Origin: Ignavibacteria bacterium RIFOXYB12_FULL_35_14
GTDB taxonomy: Bacteria; Bacteroidota; Ignavibacteria; Ignavibacteriales; Ignavibacteriaceae
Assembly: GCA_001803045.1 (NCBI GenBank)
Contig: MHAR01000087.1
Span: forward strand, 38,587 to 93,146
Reading direction: 5' to 3'
DNA: 54,560 nucleotides
Position 1 is the first letter of the stretch. Every line of letters begins with the position of its first letter. The position numbers and the translations under genes were made by a program. The notes beneath the pieces are model-generated. The model was given only the letters and a program-made list of their open reading frames with translations, had not been told where the DNA came from and searched no databases. Of the stretch, positions 28,859 to 38,488 are shown in pieces.

Positions 28859-31507
28859 ATGAAACTTTTTTACCAATTAAGTCTGTACATATTTTTATTA
28901 GTTGTTCTTAGTGCAGCCGTCATCTTTCCCGGTCAGACAGGTAAAATTGCAGGTACCGTAAAAGATAAAAGCACTGGAGAACCATTAATTGGTGTGAATA
29001 TTTTTATTGAGAAAGCCACTATCGGTGCAGCTTCGGATATTAATGGAGATTACTTTATAGTTAATGTCTCACCTGGCGAATACACAGTTGTTGCTTCAAT
29101 GATTGGTTATCAATCTATGAAAGTAACCAAAGTAATTGTAACAGCAGATAGAACCACCAATATTAATTTTGAACTAGAGGCACAGAGACTTGAACTAAAT
29201 GAAGAAGTGGTTGTAACTGCTGAAAGACTCATAATCCGCAAAGACCTTACATCAAGCGAACTATCTGTTACTTCAAGTGAGATCAAAAGCCTTCCTGTTG
29301 AAAGTCTTTCTGATATCCTTCAACTTAAAGCTGGTGTTGTTACTGATGCAAGTGGAGGAATACATATCAGGGGCGGCAGAACCTCCGAGGTAAGTTACCT
29401 TGTTGATGGTATTCCCGTTAGTGATTATTATTCAGGTAGCAGCGGTGCAAATGTAGATGTCCAATTTATGGAAGAGGTAAAAGTAATCAGCGGTGTTTTT
29501 AATGCTGAATATGGGCAGGCTCTTTCCGGTGTGGTTGATGTTATTACAAGACAGGGATCTAATACGTTTCAGGGAAATATTTCGGTTTCATCCGGCGATT
29601 ATCTGAGTAATCATAAAGACATTTTCTTTAATATCGATGAAGTGAATCCAACCGGCACTTCAGAAATCAAAGCAAACATTAGCGGGCCATTAAATATTTT
29701 AGGTAAGAATATTAGTTACAATTTAGCTTTCAGAAGATTTTCAAATGATGGCTATCATTACGGTCAAAGGAGATTCAATCCAAAGGACAGTTCTTTTCAG
29801 GAAGGTGATGTTTTTCATATCGTCTCAACAGGCGATAATAAAATTATTTCGATGAATCCTTTCTTAAATTATAACTTCCAAGGCAAATTTGCTTTCAATC
29901 TTTTACAGGAATTAAAAATATCTAATCTTTTTTTATGGGAAAAAACCAATTCTAAATATTACAACCATATATTTAAACTTAATCCTGATGGACTTCCTGA
30001 AAAATTTACTAACTCACTAAATAATATAGTTACGTTTACCTATGTCTTTTCTCCGAGTACTTTCCTTGATTTAAAATATTCATACGGCAGAAGCGAAGAA
30101 AAGTCATATGTATTTGAAGATATTAGAGATGCCCGATACGCAAATCCTGAACTTCTGAACCAGCTTACCAGTTACGCTTTTCTAACGGGTGGAACTTATA
30201 TGGGGCATTCCGGTAGAATCACCAATACTAACATTATCAAAGCTGATTTATTCAGCCAGGTTGATAACTACAATGGAATAAAAACCGGGATTGAATTAAA
30301 TCTTGGAAAGATTCAACTTAACAATGAAATTGTTAAGTATCAGGATACTCTAAAAGTTTTTGATTTCAATTATTTCATTAACCAGGGCAAGTTTGAATAT
30401 AATCCTGTTTCTTTTGCTTGCTATCTTCAGGATAAAGTTGAATATAAAAGCGTAATTATTAATGCTGGCGTTCGATACGATTATTTTAATTCAAACGGTA
30501 AAGTACCAACCGATCTTCGCGATCCGGAAAACTCTCCAAAAATTAATGCAAAAGAGCAGCACCAGGTAAGCCCAAGGCTGGGCATTGCTTTTCCTATCTC
30601 AGCAGATGGAACAATACACTTTAGCTATGGACATTTCTTCCAACTACCGCCATACAGCTATCTGTATTCAAATCCTAATTTTAGGGTTGGACCCGGTGGA
30701 TTATACACCCTTATGGGAAATGCAAATCTAAAAGCACAATCTGTTGTTGCTTACGAACTTGGTCTGCATTACCAGTTTTTTGATATGATTGGACTTGAGG
30801 TCATAGGGTACTACAAGGATATCACAAATCTGCTTGGTACTGAAATACAGGATACATACATAAAGAGCGACCGATATGCTTTATATGTAAACAGGGATTA
30901 TGGCAAGGCACGTGGATTTACTGTTTCACTATCGAAACGACCAACAGAAGATCACGTTTCAGTTTCACTTGATTACACTTTACAAATTGCAGAGGGCAAT
31001 GCTTCTGATCCAAACGATGCTTTTAATCGCGCACAGGGCACACCTCCTAAACAACCAAACATCCAGGTTGTTCCTCTTAATTGGGATCAGAGACATACTA
31101 TAAACCTTTCACTCTTTTATATAGTTCCCGGCGATTTCAATCTTGGAGTAATCGCTAAGTATGAAAGCGGTTTCCCTTATACACCTGAGTTGCAGTCAAT
31201 ACAAACAAGTTATGAAAACAGTTCAAGAATTCCATCAAAGACAAACGTTGATTTACAATTCAATAAAGATTTTATAATTGGAGAAACTACTCTTTCATTC
31301 TTTGTAAGAGTATTTAATCTTTTCGATACAAGAAACGAAATAAATGTTTACCGCGATACAGGAAGAGCCGGTTACACGCTTATAAGTCAGTACACTCCGC
31401 AATACCAGGGTCCAAATACATTAGACGAATTTTTAAATAGACCCGATTATTATACTGAACCGAGAAGAATTCTTCTAGGTGTATCACATAATTTTAATCT
31501 GCAATAG
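28859..31507 (+). CDS. TonB-dependent outer-membrane receptor
   Basis: An 882-aa active transporter driven by TonB/ExbBD. After a signal peptide comes a carboxypeptidase-regulatory-like domain at ~28-115 ('GKIAGTVKDKSTGEPLIGVNIFIEKATIGAASDINGDYFI'), then a plug at ~125-235 ('IHIRGGRTSEVSYLVDGIPVSDYY', 'VISGVFNAEYGQALSGVVDVITRQGSN'), then a beta-barrel ending 'ILLGVSHNFNLQ'. SusC proteins are about 1000 aa and come with SusD. No SusD gene is present here; a 1050-aa T9SS-like protein follows after 9 bp instead. It presumably imports glucan fragments released at the surface. Confidence 0.92.
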   Translation: MKLFYQLSLYIFLLVVLSAAVIFPGQTGKIAGTVKDKSTGEPLIGVNIFIEKATIGAASDINGDYFIVNVSPGEYTVVASMIGYQSMKVTKVIVTADRTTNINFELEAQRLELNEEVVVTAERLIIRKDLTSSELSVTSSEIKSLPVESLSDILQLKAGVVTDASGGIHIRGGRTSEVSYLVDGIPVSDYYSGSSGANVDVQFMEEVKVISGVFNAEYGQALSGVVDVITRQGSNTFQGNISVSSGDYLSNHKDIFFNIDEVNPTGTSEIKANISGPLNILGKNISYNLAFRRFSNDGYHYGQRRFNPKDSSFQEGDVFHIVSTGDNKIISMNPFLNYNFQGKFAFNLLQELKISNLFLWEKTNSKYYNHIFKLNPDGLPEKFTNSLNNIVTFTYVFSPSTFLDLKYSYGRSEEKSYVFEDIRDARYANPELLNQLTSYAFLTGGTYMGHSGRITNTNIIKADLFSQVDNYNGIKTGIELNLGKIQLNNEIVKYQDTLKVFDFNYFINQGKFEYNPVSFACYLQDKVEYKSVIINAGVRYDYFNSNGKVPTDLRDPENSPKINAKEQHQVSPRLGIAFPISADGTIHFSYGHFFQLPPYSYLYSNPNFRVGPGGLYTLMGNANLKAQSVVAYELGLHYQFFDMIGLEVIGYYKDITNLLGTEIQDTYIKSDRYALYVNRDYGKARGFTVSLSKRPTEDHVSVSLDYTLQIAEGNASDPNDAFNRAQGTPPKQPNIQVVPLNWDQRHTINLSLFYIVPGDFNLGVIAKYESGFPYTPELQSIQTSYENSSRIPSKTNVDLQFNKDFIIGETTLSFFVRVFNLFDTRNEINVYRDTGRAGYTLISQYTPQYQGPNTLDEFLNRPDYYTEPRRILLGVSHNFNLQ

Positions 31508-31516
31508 GTTTAACTT

Positions 31517-34500
31517 ATGAACAAGAGAAAGTTAATTTTAATAATTTTATTCTTTACCTTCTTTTCTATTGAGATATTCTCTCAGATTCATATACCATTA
31601 AATATGCGGGGAGATAGAAAATATCGCAAAGAAGGAATCCATAACAGTAATCTTGTTGAAACTCTTTTCTATAACTTTGGTGAGGTTGCCTGGTGGGGAA
31701 GAGAACCATCGGGGGTTTGGCCTAAAGGATCGGGTCATACTTATATGGATGGTATTACTCCCATAGTAGCTGCTGAAGTTGTGGATGCAAATGGGAACAC
31801 TATACGAATTGTTGAAGCAGGATACCGTGAAAATATGGATATCTCTCCAACTGGTGTTGAACGCGGGTGGCAGCCAAGACCGGGTTATGTTAATCCTAAC
31901 CAGGATAATATTGCGATGAGCGATAAACCAATTACCTGGCCTGAGTCCTGGCCCGATAAAGATGCTTCGTGGAATGGATTCTGGAATGGTTATTTTGGTA
32001 AACGTACAAATGCCGACCAGGAAAGTTTTTTTGTTATGGATGATAATAGCGACGACGGTCCTAATTTTTATCCCGATTCTACTGATCATACAAGAAGAGG
32101 TTTAGGAACAAGTGTCGGTGTTCGCGGCTTCCAGTGGTCTAACCTGCTTGCCGAAGATATTGTTTTCTGGCATTATGAAATTACTAATGAAGGAACAAAA
32201 AACTATTCTAAAATAATTTTTGGAATGTATGTCGATTGTGGTGTCGGAGGTCAGTATGACTCTAATGATGATTATGCTTCATTTGATATTGGCAACGATA
32301 TAACTTATAGCTGGGATCATGATGGAGTGGGGCAGGGTGGATGGCAGCCGACTGGTTATGCTGGTTATGCCTTTCTAGAAAGCCCGGGCAACGGCTACAA
32401 TGCAATTGATGACGATAATGATGGTGAAGCTGGCAGCCCTACAATTACTAATCAAATGCTTATTGGTGAACTCAAGGGAAATGGTATTGATGATAATGGC
32501 AACGGGCTTGTTGATGAAGACTCAATAAATGTTGGGATGAAATATGCTGACGGTATAGATAATAACGGTGATGGAAAAACTGATGAGATGATTGATGAAA
32601 CACGCGACGATGGAATTGATAATGATGGTAACTGGAATTCAAGCACAGATGATGTCGGATTAGATGGGCTGACTGGAAACGGTGATTTTGGTGAAGGGGA
32701 TGGGCTTCCAACTTCGGGCTGGCAGCTTCCGGGTGTTGTGCCTGGCGCACCGACTTTTCCTCTTAATAAATTTGGGTTGGTTGATACAAAACAGCCTGGT
32801 GAACCCCACATTGATAAGACCGATAAAAATGAATCCGACCAAATAGGACTTACTGCTTTTGATGTTTTCTATATAGGATCAGGAGTTGTTTTTAGGGAAG
32901 ATAACCAGATATGGAACAGGATTTCTTATAGCCACTTCGATACCAGGCTGCAGAATGGTAATATCGCATTCCTCTTCGGTTCAGGTCCTTTTATTTTGCC
33001 TTCGGGAACAACTGAAAGATTTTCTTTAGCTCTCGTGTTTGGTACAGATCTTCAGGATATTCAAAGGAATAAACAGGTTGTTCAGGATATCTATGATAAC
33101 AATTATAACTTTGCGCGTCCACCTGATAAACCAACTTTAACTGCAATACCGGGCGATGGAAAAGTTATTTTATATTGGGACAATGCTGCCGAAAATTCTT
33201 ATGATGATTTTTTAAATGAGTATGATTTTGAAGGCTATAAAATTTATAAAAGTACAGACCCTGGCTTTATTGATTCATACACTATTACAAGCGGGTATGG
33301 AGAGAATGCTCTTTTCAAGCCTTCAGCACAGTTTGATATTGTGAATGAAGTTCGTGGTTTCTTCCCGCTCGATTACCAGGGTGTTAAAATTTATATGGGT
33401 GATAATAAAGGTTTGAAACACTCCTGGGTGGATTATGATGTGGTAAATGGACAAACTTATTACTATGCGCTTGTTTCGTACGACAAAGGAAATGTACCTA
33501 TCGGAGTTTATCCATCCGAATGTGCAAAAGTGATTGTTCGTGATCTTGCAGGGAATATCAGGATAGATAAAAACACTGCCTATGTTACTCCGGGTACACG
33601 TACTGCTGGTTATGATGAACCGGGGCTTGTTGGTGGAATTGAACGCACTTCGGGTTTTGCAACAGGTACTATTGGGGTTGAGGTTCTTAACCCGATGAAT
33701 GTTGCAGATGAAAATTTTGTTTTAAAGTTCAACGATACTACTCATCCGGATACCATCCAATACTCCATCTCCAAGGTTAATGGATTTGACACAACAGATA
33801 TTCTTTCTAATTCCCCTTATATAAATGGAGAAGATTTTAACCCGATGTTTAACGGAATCAGGGTTCTTGTTATGAATGATACAATTGCTTTTGATCCGGA
33901 TAATTCCGGTTGGAAAGACGATGCGTCTAATCTCATCATTCAGGGATCACTGTTACGTTCGTTACCCAGTAGAGTGCATGGTTATCCTTCAAGCTATGAA
34001 ATTAGAGTCGGTGAGCCTGATTCATCCTGGCGTTTTGGATATAGGTCTGCAACCAACTTCCAGGTTTGGGATGTTTATGAAAATGAAAAAGCATTATTCT
34101 ATTTCTGGGAACCGACCGGGCAGCAGGATGAAAAAATTTCGGTTGGTGATTATATAACTATTTGGAAGCGGATTGAGGGAATTTGGAGAGAGATTTGGAA
34201 ATTTTCATTTGTTGCACCTCCTAACCAGGAATTAATACTGCCTGAAAATGGAGACAAAGGGGAAATTGTTATTAGAACTCCTTTCAGAACAGGTGATGTT
34301 TATACATTCACAACAAAAAGTATAGCTATCAATCGGGCAAAAGCTGAAGAGGATATGAACCTTATTGCAGTAGTGCCTAATCCCTATGTAGGCGCTGCAA
34401 AGTGGGAACCACAAAGATTAACTTCTTCAGGAAGAGGTGAGCGCCGAATTTATTTTATACATCTTCCCCGCGAAGCTACAATAAGAATTTACACGATAAG

Positions 34501-34669
34501 CGGCAATCACGTAAACACGATCTACCATAATTCAGCTAATTATGACGGGCAGGAACCCTGGAACCTTACTAATAAAGAAGGGCTGGACGTAGCACCAGGT
34601 GTTTATATTTATCACGTCGAATCGCCCGGGCTTCCGGATAAGATAGATAAATTTGCCATTATCAAATAA
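31517..34669 (+). CDS. Large secreted protein with Asp-rich Ca-type repeats and T9SS-like C-terminus
   Basis: 1050 aa with signal peptide (ending 'IEIFSQ'). Residues ~296-390 hold at least four thrombospondin-3-like or EF-type repeats, of the form 'IDDDNDGE', 'GIDDNGNGLVDED', 'GIDNNGDGKTDE', 'GIDNDGN'. An FN3-like segment follows near 540-690 ('KPTLTAIPGDGKVILYWDNAAENS'). The C-terminus ('VVPNPYVGAAKWEP', 'IRIYTISGNHVNTI', 'GVYIYHVESPG', 'KIDKFAIIK') is a variant T9SS/FlgD-like sorting domain. It sits between the TonB-dependent receptor and a PorV-type barrel. By position it could be a surface lid or binding partner of the receptor, in the place where SusD would be; this is inference. Confidence 0.75.
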   Translation: MNKRKLILIILFFTFFSIEIFSQIHIPLNMRGDRKYRKEGIHNSNLVETLFYNFGEVAWWGREPSGVWPKGSGHTYMDGITPIVAAEVVDANGNTIRIVEAGYRENMDISPTGVERGWQPRPGYVNPNQDNIAMSDKPITWPESWPDKDASWNGFWNGYFGKRTNADQESFFVMDDNSDDGPNFYPDSTDHTRRGLGTSVGVRGFQWSNLLAEDIVFWHYEITNEGTKNYSKIIFGMYVDCGVGGQYDSNDDYASFDIGNDITYSWDHDGVGQGGWQPTGYAGYAFLESPGNGYNAIDDDNDGEAGSPTITNQMLIGELKGNGIDDNGNGLVDEDSINVGMKYADGIDNNGDGKTDEMIDETRDDGIDNDGNWNSSTDDVGLDGLTGNGDFGEGDGLPTSGWQLPGVVPGAPTFPLNKFGLVDTKQPGEPHIDKTDKNESDQIGLTAFDVFYIGSGVVFREDNQIWNRISYSHFDTRLQNGNIAFLFGSGPFILPSGTTERFSLALVFGTDLQDIQRNKQVVQDIYDNNYNFARPPDKPTLTAIPGDGKVILYWDNAAENSYDDFLNEYDFEGYKIYKSTDPGFIDSYTITSGYGENALFKPSAQFDIVNEVRGFFPLDYQGVKIYMGDNKGLKHSWVDYDVVNGQTYYYALVSYDKGNVPIGVYPSECAKVIVRDLAGNIRIDKNTAYVTPGTRTAGYDEPGLVGGIERTSGFATGTIGVEVLNPMNVADENFVLKFNDTTHPDTIQYSISKVNGFDTTDILSNSPYINGEDFNPMFNGIRVLVMNDTIAFDPDNSGWKDDASNLIIQGSLLRSLPSRVHGYPSSYEIRVGEPDSSWRFGYRSATNFQVWDVYENEKALFYFWEPTGQQDEKISVGDYITIWKRIEGIWREIWKFSFVAPPNQELILPENGDKGEIVIRTPFRTGDVYTFTTKSIAINRAKAEEDMNLIAVVPNPYVGAAKWEPQRLTSSGRGERRIYFIHLPREATIRIYTISGNHVNTIYHNSANYDGQEPWNLTNKEGLDVAPGVYIYHVESPGLPDKIDKFAIIK

Positions 34670-34682
34670 GCAGGTATAAGCT

Positions 34683-35693
34683 ATGAATAAATATTTATTG
34701 ATAATTGTTATTACACTGCTTTTAGGGAATAAAAGTTTTTCACAAGTTTTTTCTGGCACAACTGCCGGGCAGTTTTTAAAAATTGAAGTTGGAGCTAAAG
34801 CAATTGCTATGGGCGGTGCATTTGTTTCTCAGGCTAATGATGCATCTGCCTTATATTGGAATCCCGGGAGTCTTTCCAAATTACAAAATAGTAGGGTAAT
34901 GTTTACACACACATTCTGGCTGGCAGATATCAATCACGATTTTGCAGGTATAGTTTTAAAAATTGGTGATCAGCATACAATTGGTATTAGTTATACTTCT
35001 TTAACTATGGGCGACATGAAAGTTAGAACAGAAATTTATCCTGAGGGTACAGGTGAATTATTTACAGTAAGCGATTATTCACTTGGTGTAAGTTATGGAT
35101 TAAATCTAACGGAAGATTTTAGCATTGGTTTTACAGGTAAATACGTTGGAGAAAATATTTGGCATATGTCCGCTTCAACTATCGCTTTTGATTTTGGGTT
35201 ACTTTATTATACTCCTGTTAAAAACCTGCAATTAGGTATGAGTGTTTCCAACGTTGGTGGTAAAATGAAATTTTCAGGCGAAGATAATTTTATTTATTAC
35301 ACTTATAATCCGGATGAACATGGTAACAGTGATAAGATATACGCTGAATTAAAGATGGATGAGTGGGACTTACCCCTGATTTACCGAGTTGGATTATCAT
35401 TCAAAGCGCTTGATACTGAAATTCATGCTTTAACAATTAGTGCAGATGCCATTCACTCAAATGATTATAACGAGAGTGTAAATATCGGCTGCGAGTACGG
35501 TTTTAGGGAAAGAGTTTTTTTGCGTGCAGGTTACAAATCACTATTCATGGAAGAAAGTGTTGAAGGATTAACAGTAGGTGTTGGTTTAATATATTTTCTT
35601 ACAGATTATTTACCGATGAAAGTAGATTACGCTTATGCCGATTTTGGCAGGCTGCAATCTGTTCACCGGATTTCAGTAGAGATTGGATTTTAA
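34683..35693 (+). CDS. PorV/PorQ-family outer-membrane beta-barrel
   Basis: 336 aa with signal peptide (to 'NKSFSQ') and the family opening 'TTAGQFLKIEVGAKAIAMGGAFVSQANDASALYWNPGSLSKL'. Alternating amphipathic strands continue to the C-terminal Phe ('ISVEIGF'). In characterised T9SS, PorV carries cargo from the translocon to the attachment complex. Paralogues like this one are common next to transporter and cargo genes in this group. It lies 13 bp after the 1050-aa gene, so it may serve that cargo, or the receptor, specifically. The family call is firm, the dedicated role inferred. Confidence 0.88.
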   Translation: MNKYLLIIVITLLLGNKSFSQVFSGTTAGQFLKIEVGAKAIAMGGAFVSQANDASALYWNPGSLSKLQNSRVMFTHTFWLADINHDFAGIVLKIGDQHTIGISYTSLTMGDMKVRTEIYPEGTGELFTVSDYSLGVSYGLNLTEDFSIGFTGKYVGENIWHMSASTIAFDFGLLYYTPVKNLQLGMSVSNVGGKMKFSGEDNFIYYTYNPDEHGNSDKIYAELKMDEWDLPLIYRVGLSFKALDTEIHALTISADAIHSNDYNESVNIGCEYGFRERVFLRAGYKSLFMEESVEGLTVGVGLIYFLTDYLPMKVDYAYADFGRLQSVHRISVEIGF

Positions 35694-35721
35694 ATGAGCA
35701 TAACTCCAAAAGGATATTGTG

Positions 35722-36040
35722 ATGTCTTCTACAATTAAAGAGATTGTTCAGCAAGCAAATGTTTCCATTGCAACGGTTTTCGCGTGCGCTTAACGACGAT
35801 CCTTAGGTTACAGAAGAAACATGAAAAAGAATTTTAGTGGTTTCTAAAGAGCCTCATTATGAAACGAATATTCTTGCCAGAAATTTTGTTAAAAGAAAAT
35901 CAAACCTAATGGGGCTAATTCTTCGAGATATTACAGATGAGTTCTTTACAGAAATTATTCAAGGTGTAGATGAGATTACATTCAAACATGGTTACTATAA
36001 TATTTTTATAAGTTCGCATGAGTACAGGACACTTGTTTAG
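35722..36040 (+). pseudogene. Broken LacI-family transcriptional regulator
   Basis: The frame starts 'MSSTIKEIVQQANVSIATV' (a LacI helix-turn-helix) and is lost at a T run (GTTTTCG, ~35777-35781), where one extra T shifts it. In the restored frame, 'SRALNDDP-stop-VTEET-stop-KRILVVSKEPHYETNILARNF' continues as a LacI hinge and core, 'KSNLMGLILRDITDEFFTEIIQGVDEIT'. In-frame stops are TAG (35804-35806) and TGA (35822-35824, where CGA/Arg is expected). It ends at TAG 36040, so two thirds of the sugar-binding domain are missing. It is a decayed relative of the intact regulator at 45875. Confidence 0.9.
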
Positions 36041-36074
36041 TAAATTACTACGTTTGTAAAAACCGGATGCTATC

Positions 36075-38456
36075 TTGAAAAAGAAATTTGAAACCCAATT
36101 TGGTTATTTCTCCGAGGATGGAAATGAATATGTAATTAAATCAGTTCATACTCCCAAACCATGGGTCAATGTCATTTCAAACGGAGACTATGGTTTAGTC
36201 ATTTCACAAGCCGGAGGAGGATTTAGCTGGCAGACTCATTCTGAATTTAACAGAATTAACAGATGGCATCAGGATCTTATCCAAGACAATTGGGGAAAAT
36301 ATATTTACATAAGAAATAATAAAACGGGAAAGTTTTGGAGTCCGACATTTCTTCCTGTCAAAAAGAAACTTGATAATTTTAAGTGCAGACATGGGATTGG
36401 ATACACAATTTTTGAATCGGAATACAAAGGCATTAAAACCCAATTAACTATTTTCGTTCCGACAGATGCCAACCTGGAAATTTGGGATTTGAAAATTTCA
36501 AACCACTCCGGTAAAGATGCCGATCTTTCCCTTTTCACTTATTTCGAATGGTGTCTTGGTTCATCAGCCGATCATCATCGTGAATTCCATCGTTCATTTT
36601 TAGAAACAGAGTTCAATGAAAATGAAAACACAATGTTCGCTACAAAAAGATTGTGGGAGATTCCACTTGGTGACAGGGGACATTGGAATATTGATTATCA
36701 ACACTTTGGATTTTTAAGCTGCAACAAAAAAGTAAAAGACTATGAGTCTGACAAAGAGTTTTTTGTTGGACAATATGGAGATTTAATTAATCCTTCTGCA
36801 TTGTCGAAGAAAAAACTCTCAAATCAAACAGGTAAATGGATTGATCCGATTGGATGTATCAAAGTTGATCTTAAAATTAAAAAGAATAAATCTGACGATG
36901 TCGCATTTTATCTTGGACTTGTTGATGAAAAGGCGGATGCAAAGAAAGTTCTTAAAAAATTTAATACGTCGTCGCAAATCGAAGAGGCATTGGAGAAAGT
37001 TAAAACCAAATGGGCTGATATTCTCGGATCGCTAGAAATTGATACTCCAGATGAAAGCATGAATCTCTTGGTCAATAAGTGGTTAAGATATCAAGCAATT
37101 TCAGGAAGAATGTGGGGTAGAACAGCTTACTATCAACAAAGCGGAGCGTTCGGATTTAGAGATCAACTTCAAGATAGCTTAGTGTTTTTGCCAATTGATC
37201 CGAAGTTAACGGAAAAGCAAATCCGGCTTCACGCTAAACATCAATTCGAAGATGGAACAGTTTTGCATTGGTGGCATCCGATAACCGATACAGGTTTACC
37301 AACAAAAATGACTGATGATCTTTTGTGGCTGCCGTTTTTAATGATTCATCATTATGTGGAAACTGGGGACTTATCTCTTTTTGATGAATCAAGTGAGTTT
37401 TACGATAACAAAAAGCTAAAAACATCTCTTTACGATCATTGTATTCGGGCTATCGACAAAGTATTATCGAGAATGAGCAAGAGAGGTTTGCCTCTAATTG
37501 GAGCTGGAGATTGGAATGATGGATTAAGCGCTGTTGGTTTAGATTGGAAAGGTGAATCAATCTGGCTTGCTGAGTTTTTATTTTATATTCTTTCGGAGTT
37601 TCAAAAAATATCTGTACTAAAAAATGATTTTAATCGCTCAGATAATTTGAACAAAGCAGCTGATACATTAAAACAAGCTTTTGAAAAGCATGCGTGGGAT
37701 GGCGAATGGTTTTTTAGAGGAACGAAAGACAGCGGGGAAAAATTTGGTTCAAAAGAAAATAAAGATGGCAAGATTTATTTAAATGCACAGACATGGTCAG
37801 TTATCAGCGGGATTACTGATGATGAAAAACAAACTTCGGCAATGAAAGCTGTTCAAAAGCATCTCATAAAGAAAAATGGTCCGCTGCTTCTATATCCTGC
37901 TTACAAAAAACCGGATAAGTTTATTGGCTATCTGTCTCGATATGCTGCCGGAAGAAGAGAAAATGGCGGCGTATACATGCATGCCGCAACTTGGGCAATT
38001 TGGGCATTTGCCAAATTGGGTGACGCCAAGAATGCTTATAATGTTTATCAGAAGCTGTCTCCGATTAATAATGGGATGAAGCCAGATGAATATTTCGCCG
38101 AGCCATATGTCACTCCGGGAAATATTGAAGGCCCGGATTCTCCGCAGTATGGTCGTGGGGGTTGGACTTGGTACACTGGATCTGCTTCATGGCTTCAAAA
38201 AGTTGTTGTTGATTGGATTTTGGGAATAAGAGCATCGGAGGAGGGATTGATTATTGATCCATGCATTCCCAAAGAATGGAAAGGATTTACTGTTAAAAGA
38301 AAGTTTAGAAATACTAACTATAACATTTCTGTAATAAATGATAGTCATGTTTCCAGCGGTATTAAAAAAATTGAAGTTGATGGAGTTTCTCAGGAATCAA
38401 TTATAATTAAACCGACAGGCCAAAAGTTTTCCAATGTAAAAGTATATTTGGGATAG
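36075..38456 (+). CDS. GH94 glycoside phosphorylase (cellobiose-phosphorylase-like)
   Basis: 793 aa, no signal peptide, so cytoplasmic. It shows the GH94 layout: an N-terminal beta-sandwich ('GDYGLVISQAGGGFSWQTHSEFNRINRWHQDL', 'YFEWCLGSSADHHREFHR'), then an (alpha/alpha)6 barrel ('SGAFGFRDQLQDSL', 'HWWHPITDTGLPTKMTDDLLWLP'). The 'GDWNDGL' motif (residues 479-484) carries the family's general acid Asp. It splits a beta-linked glucose disaccharide or oligosaccharide with phosphate to yield glucose 1-phosphate. The length is near cellobiose phosphorylase (~800 aa) rather than the longer 1,2-beta-oligoglucan phosphorylases (~1100 aa), so the linkage is open. The start is TTG at 36075, 34 bp after the broken regulator; no in-frame ATG fits. 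Confidence 0.9.
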   Translation: MKKKFETQFGYFSEDGNEYVIKSVHTPKPWVNVISNGDYGLVISQAGGGFSWQTHSEFNRINRWHQDLIQDNWGKYIYIRNNKTGKFWSPTFLPVKKKLDNFKCRHGIGYTIFESEYKGIKTQLTIFVPTDANLEIWDLKISNHSGKDADLSLFTYFEWCLGSSADHHREFHRSFLETEFNENENTMFATKRLWEIPLGDRGHWNIDYQHFGFLSCNKKVKDYESDKEFFVGQYGDLINPSALSKKKLSNQTGKWIDPIGCIKVDLKIKKNKSDDVAFYLGLVDEKADAKKVLKKFNTSSQIEEALEKVKTKWADILGSLEIDTPDESMNLLVNKWLRYQAISGRMWGRTAYYQQSGAFGFRDQLQDSLVFLPIDPKLTEKQIRLHAKHQFEDGTVLHWWHPITDTGLPTKMTDDLLWLPFLMIHHYVETGDLSLFDESSEFYDNKKLKTSLYDHCIRAIDKVLSRMSKRGLPLIGAGDWNDGLSAVGLDWKGESIWLAEFLFYILSEFQKISVLKNDFNRSDNLNKAADTLKQAFEKHAWDGEWFFRGTKDSGEKFGSKENKDGKIYLNAQTWSVISGITDDEKQTSAMKAVQKHLIKKNGPLLLYPAYKKPDKFIGYLSRYAAGRRENGGVYMHAATWAIWAFAKLGDAKNAYNVYQKLSPINNGMKPDEYFAEPYVTPGNIEGPDSPQYGRGGWTWYTGSASWLQKVVVDWILGIRASEEGLIIDPCIPKEWKGFTVKRKFRNTNYNISVINDSHVSSGIKKIEVDGVSQESIIIKPTGQKFSNVKVYLG

Positions 38457-38488
38457 AAAGTTAAAATTCATTATTGAGGTTACTCTAA

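Noticed and set aside
32452-32842. Several minus-strand frames of 60-119 codons
   Set aside because: They mirror the Asp/Gly-rich repeats of the plus-strand 1050-aa gene and have Ser/Pro/His-rich, low-complexity translations.
28859-34669. A classic SusC/SusD pair
   Set aside because: The receptor is short for SusC, and the next protein has a T9SS-like C-terminus and no lipobox or SusD TPR fold.
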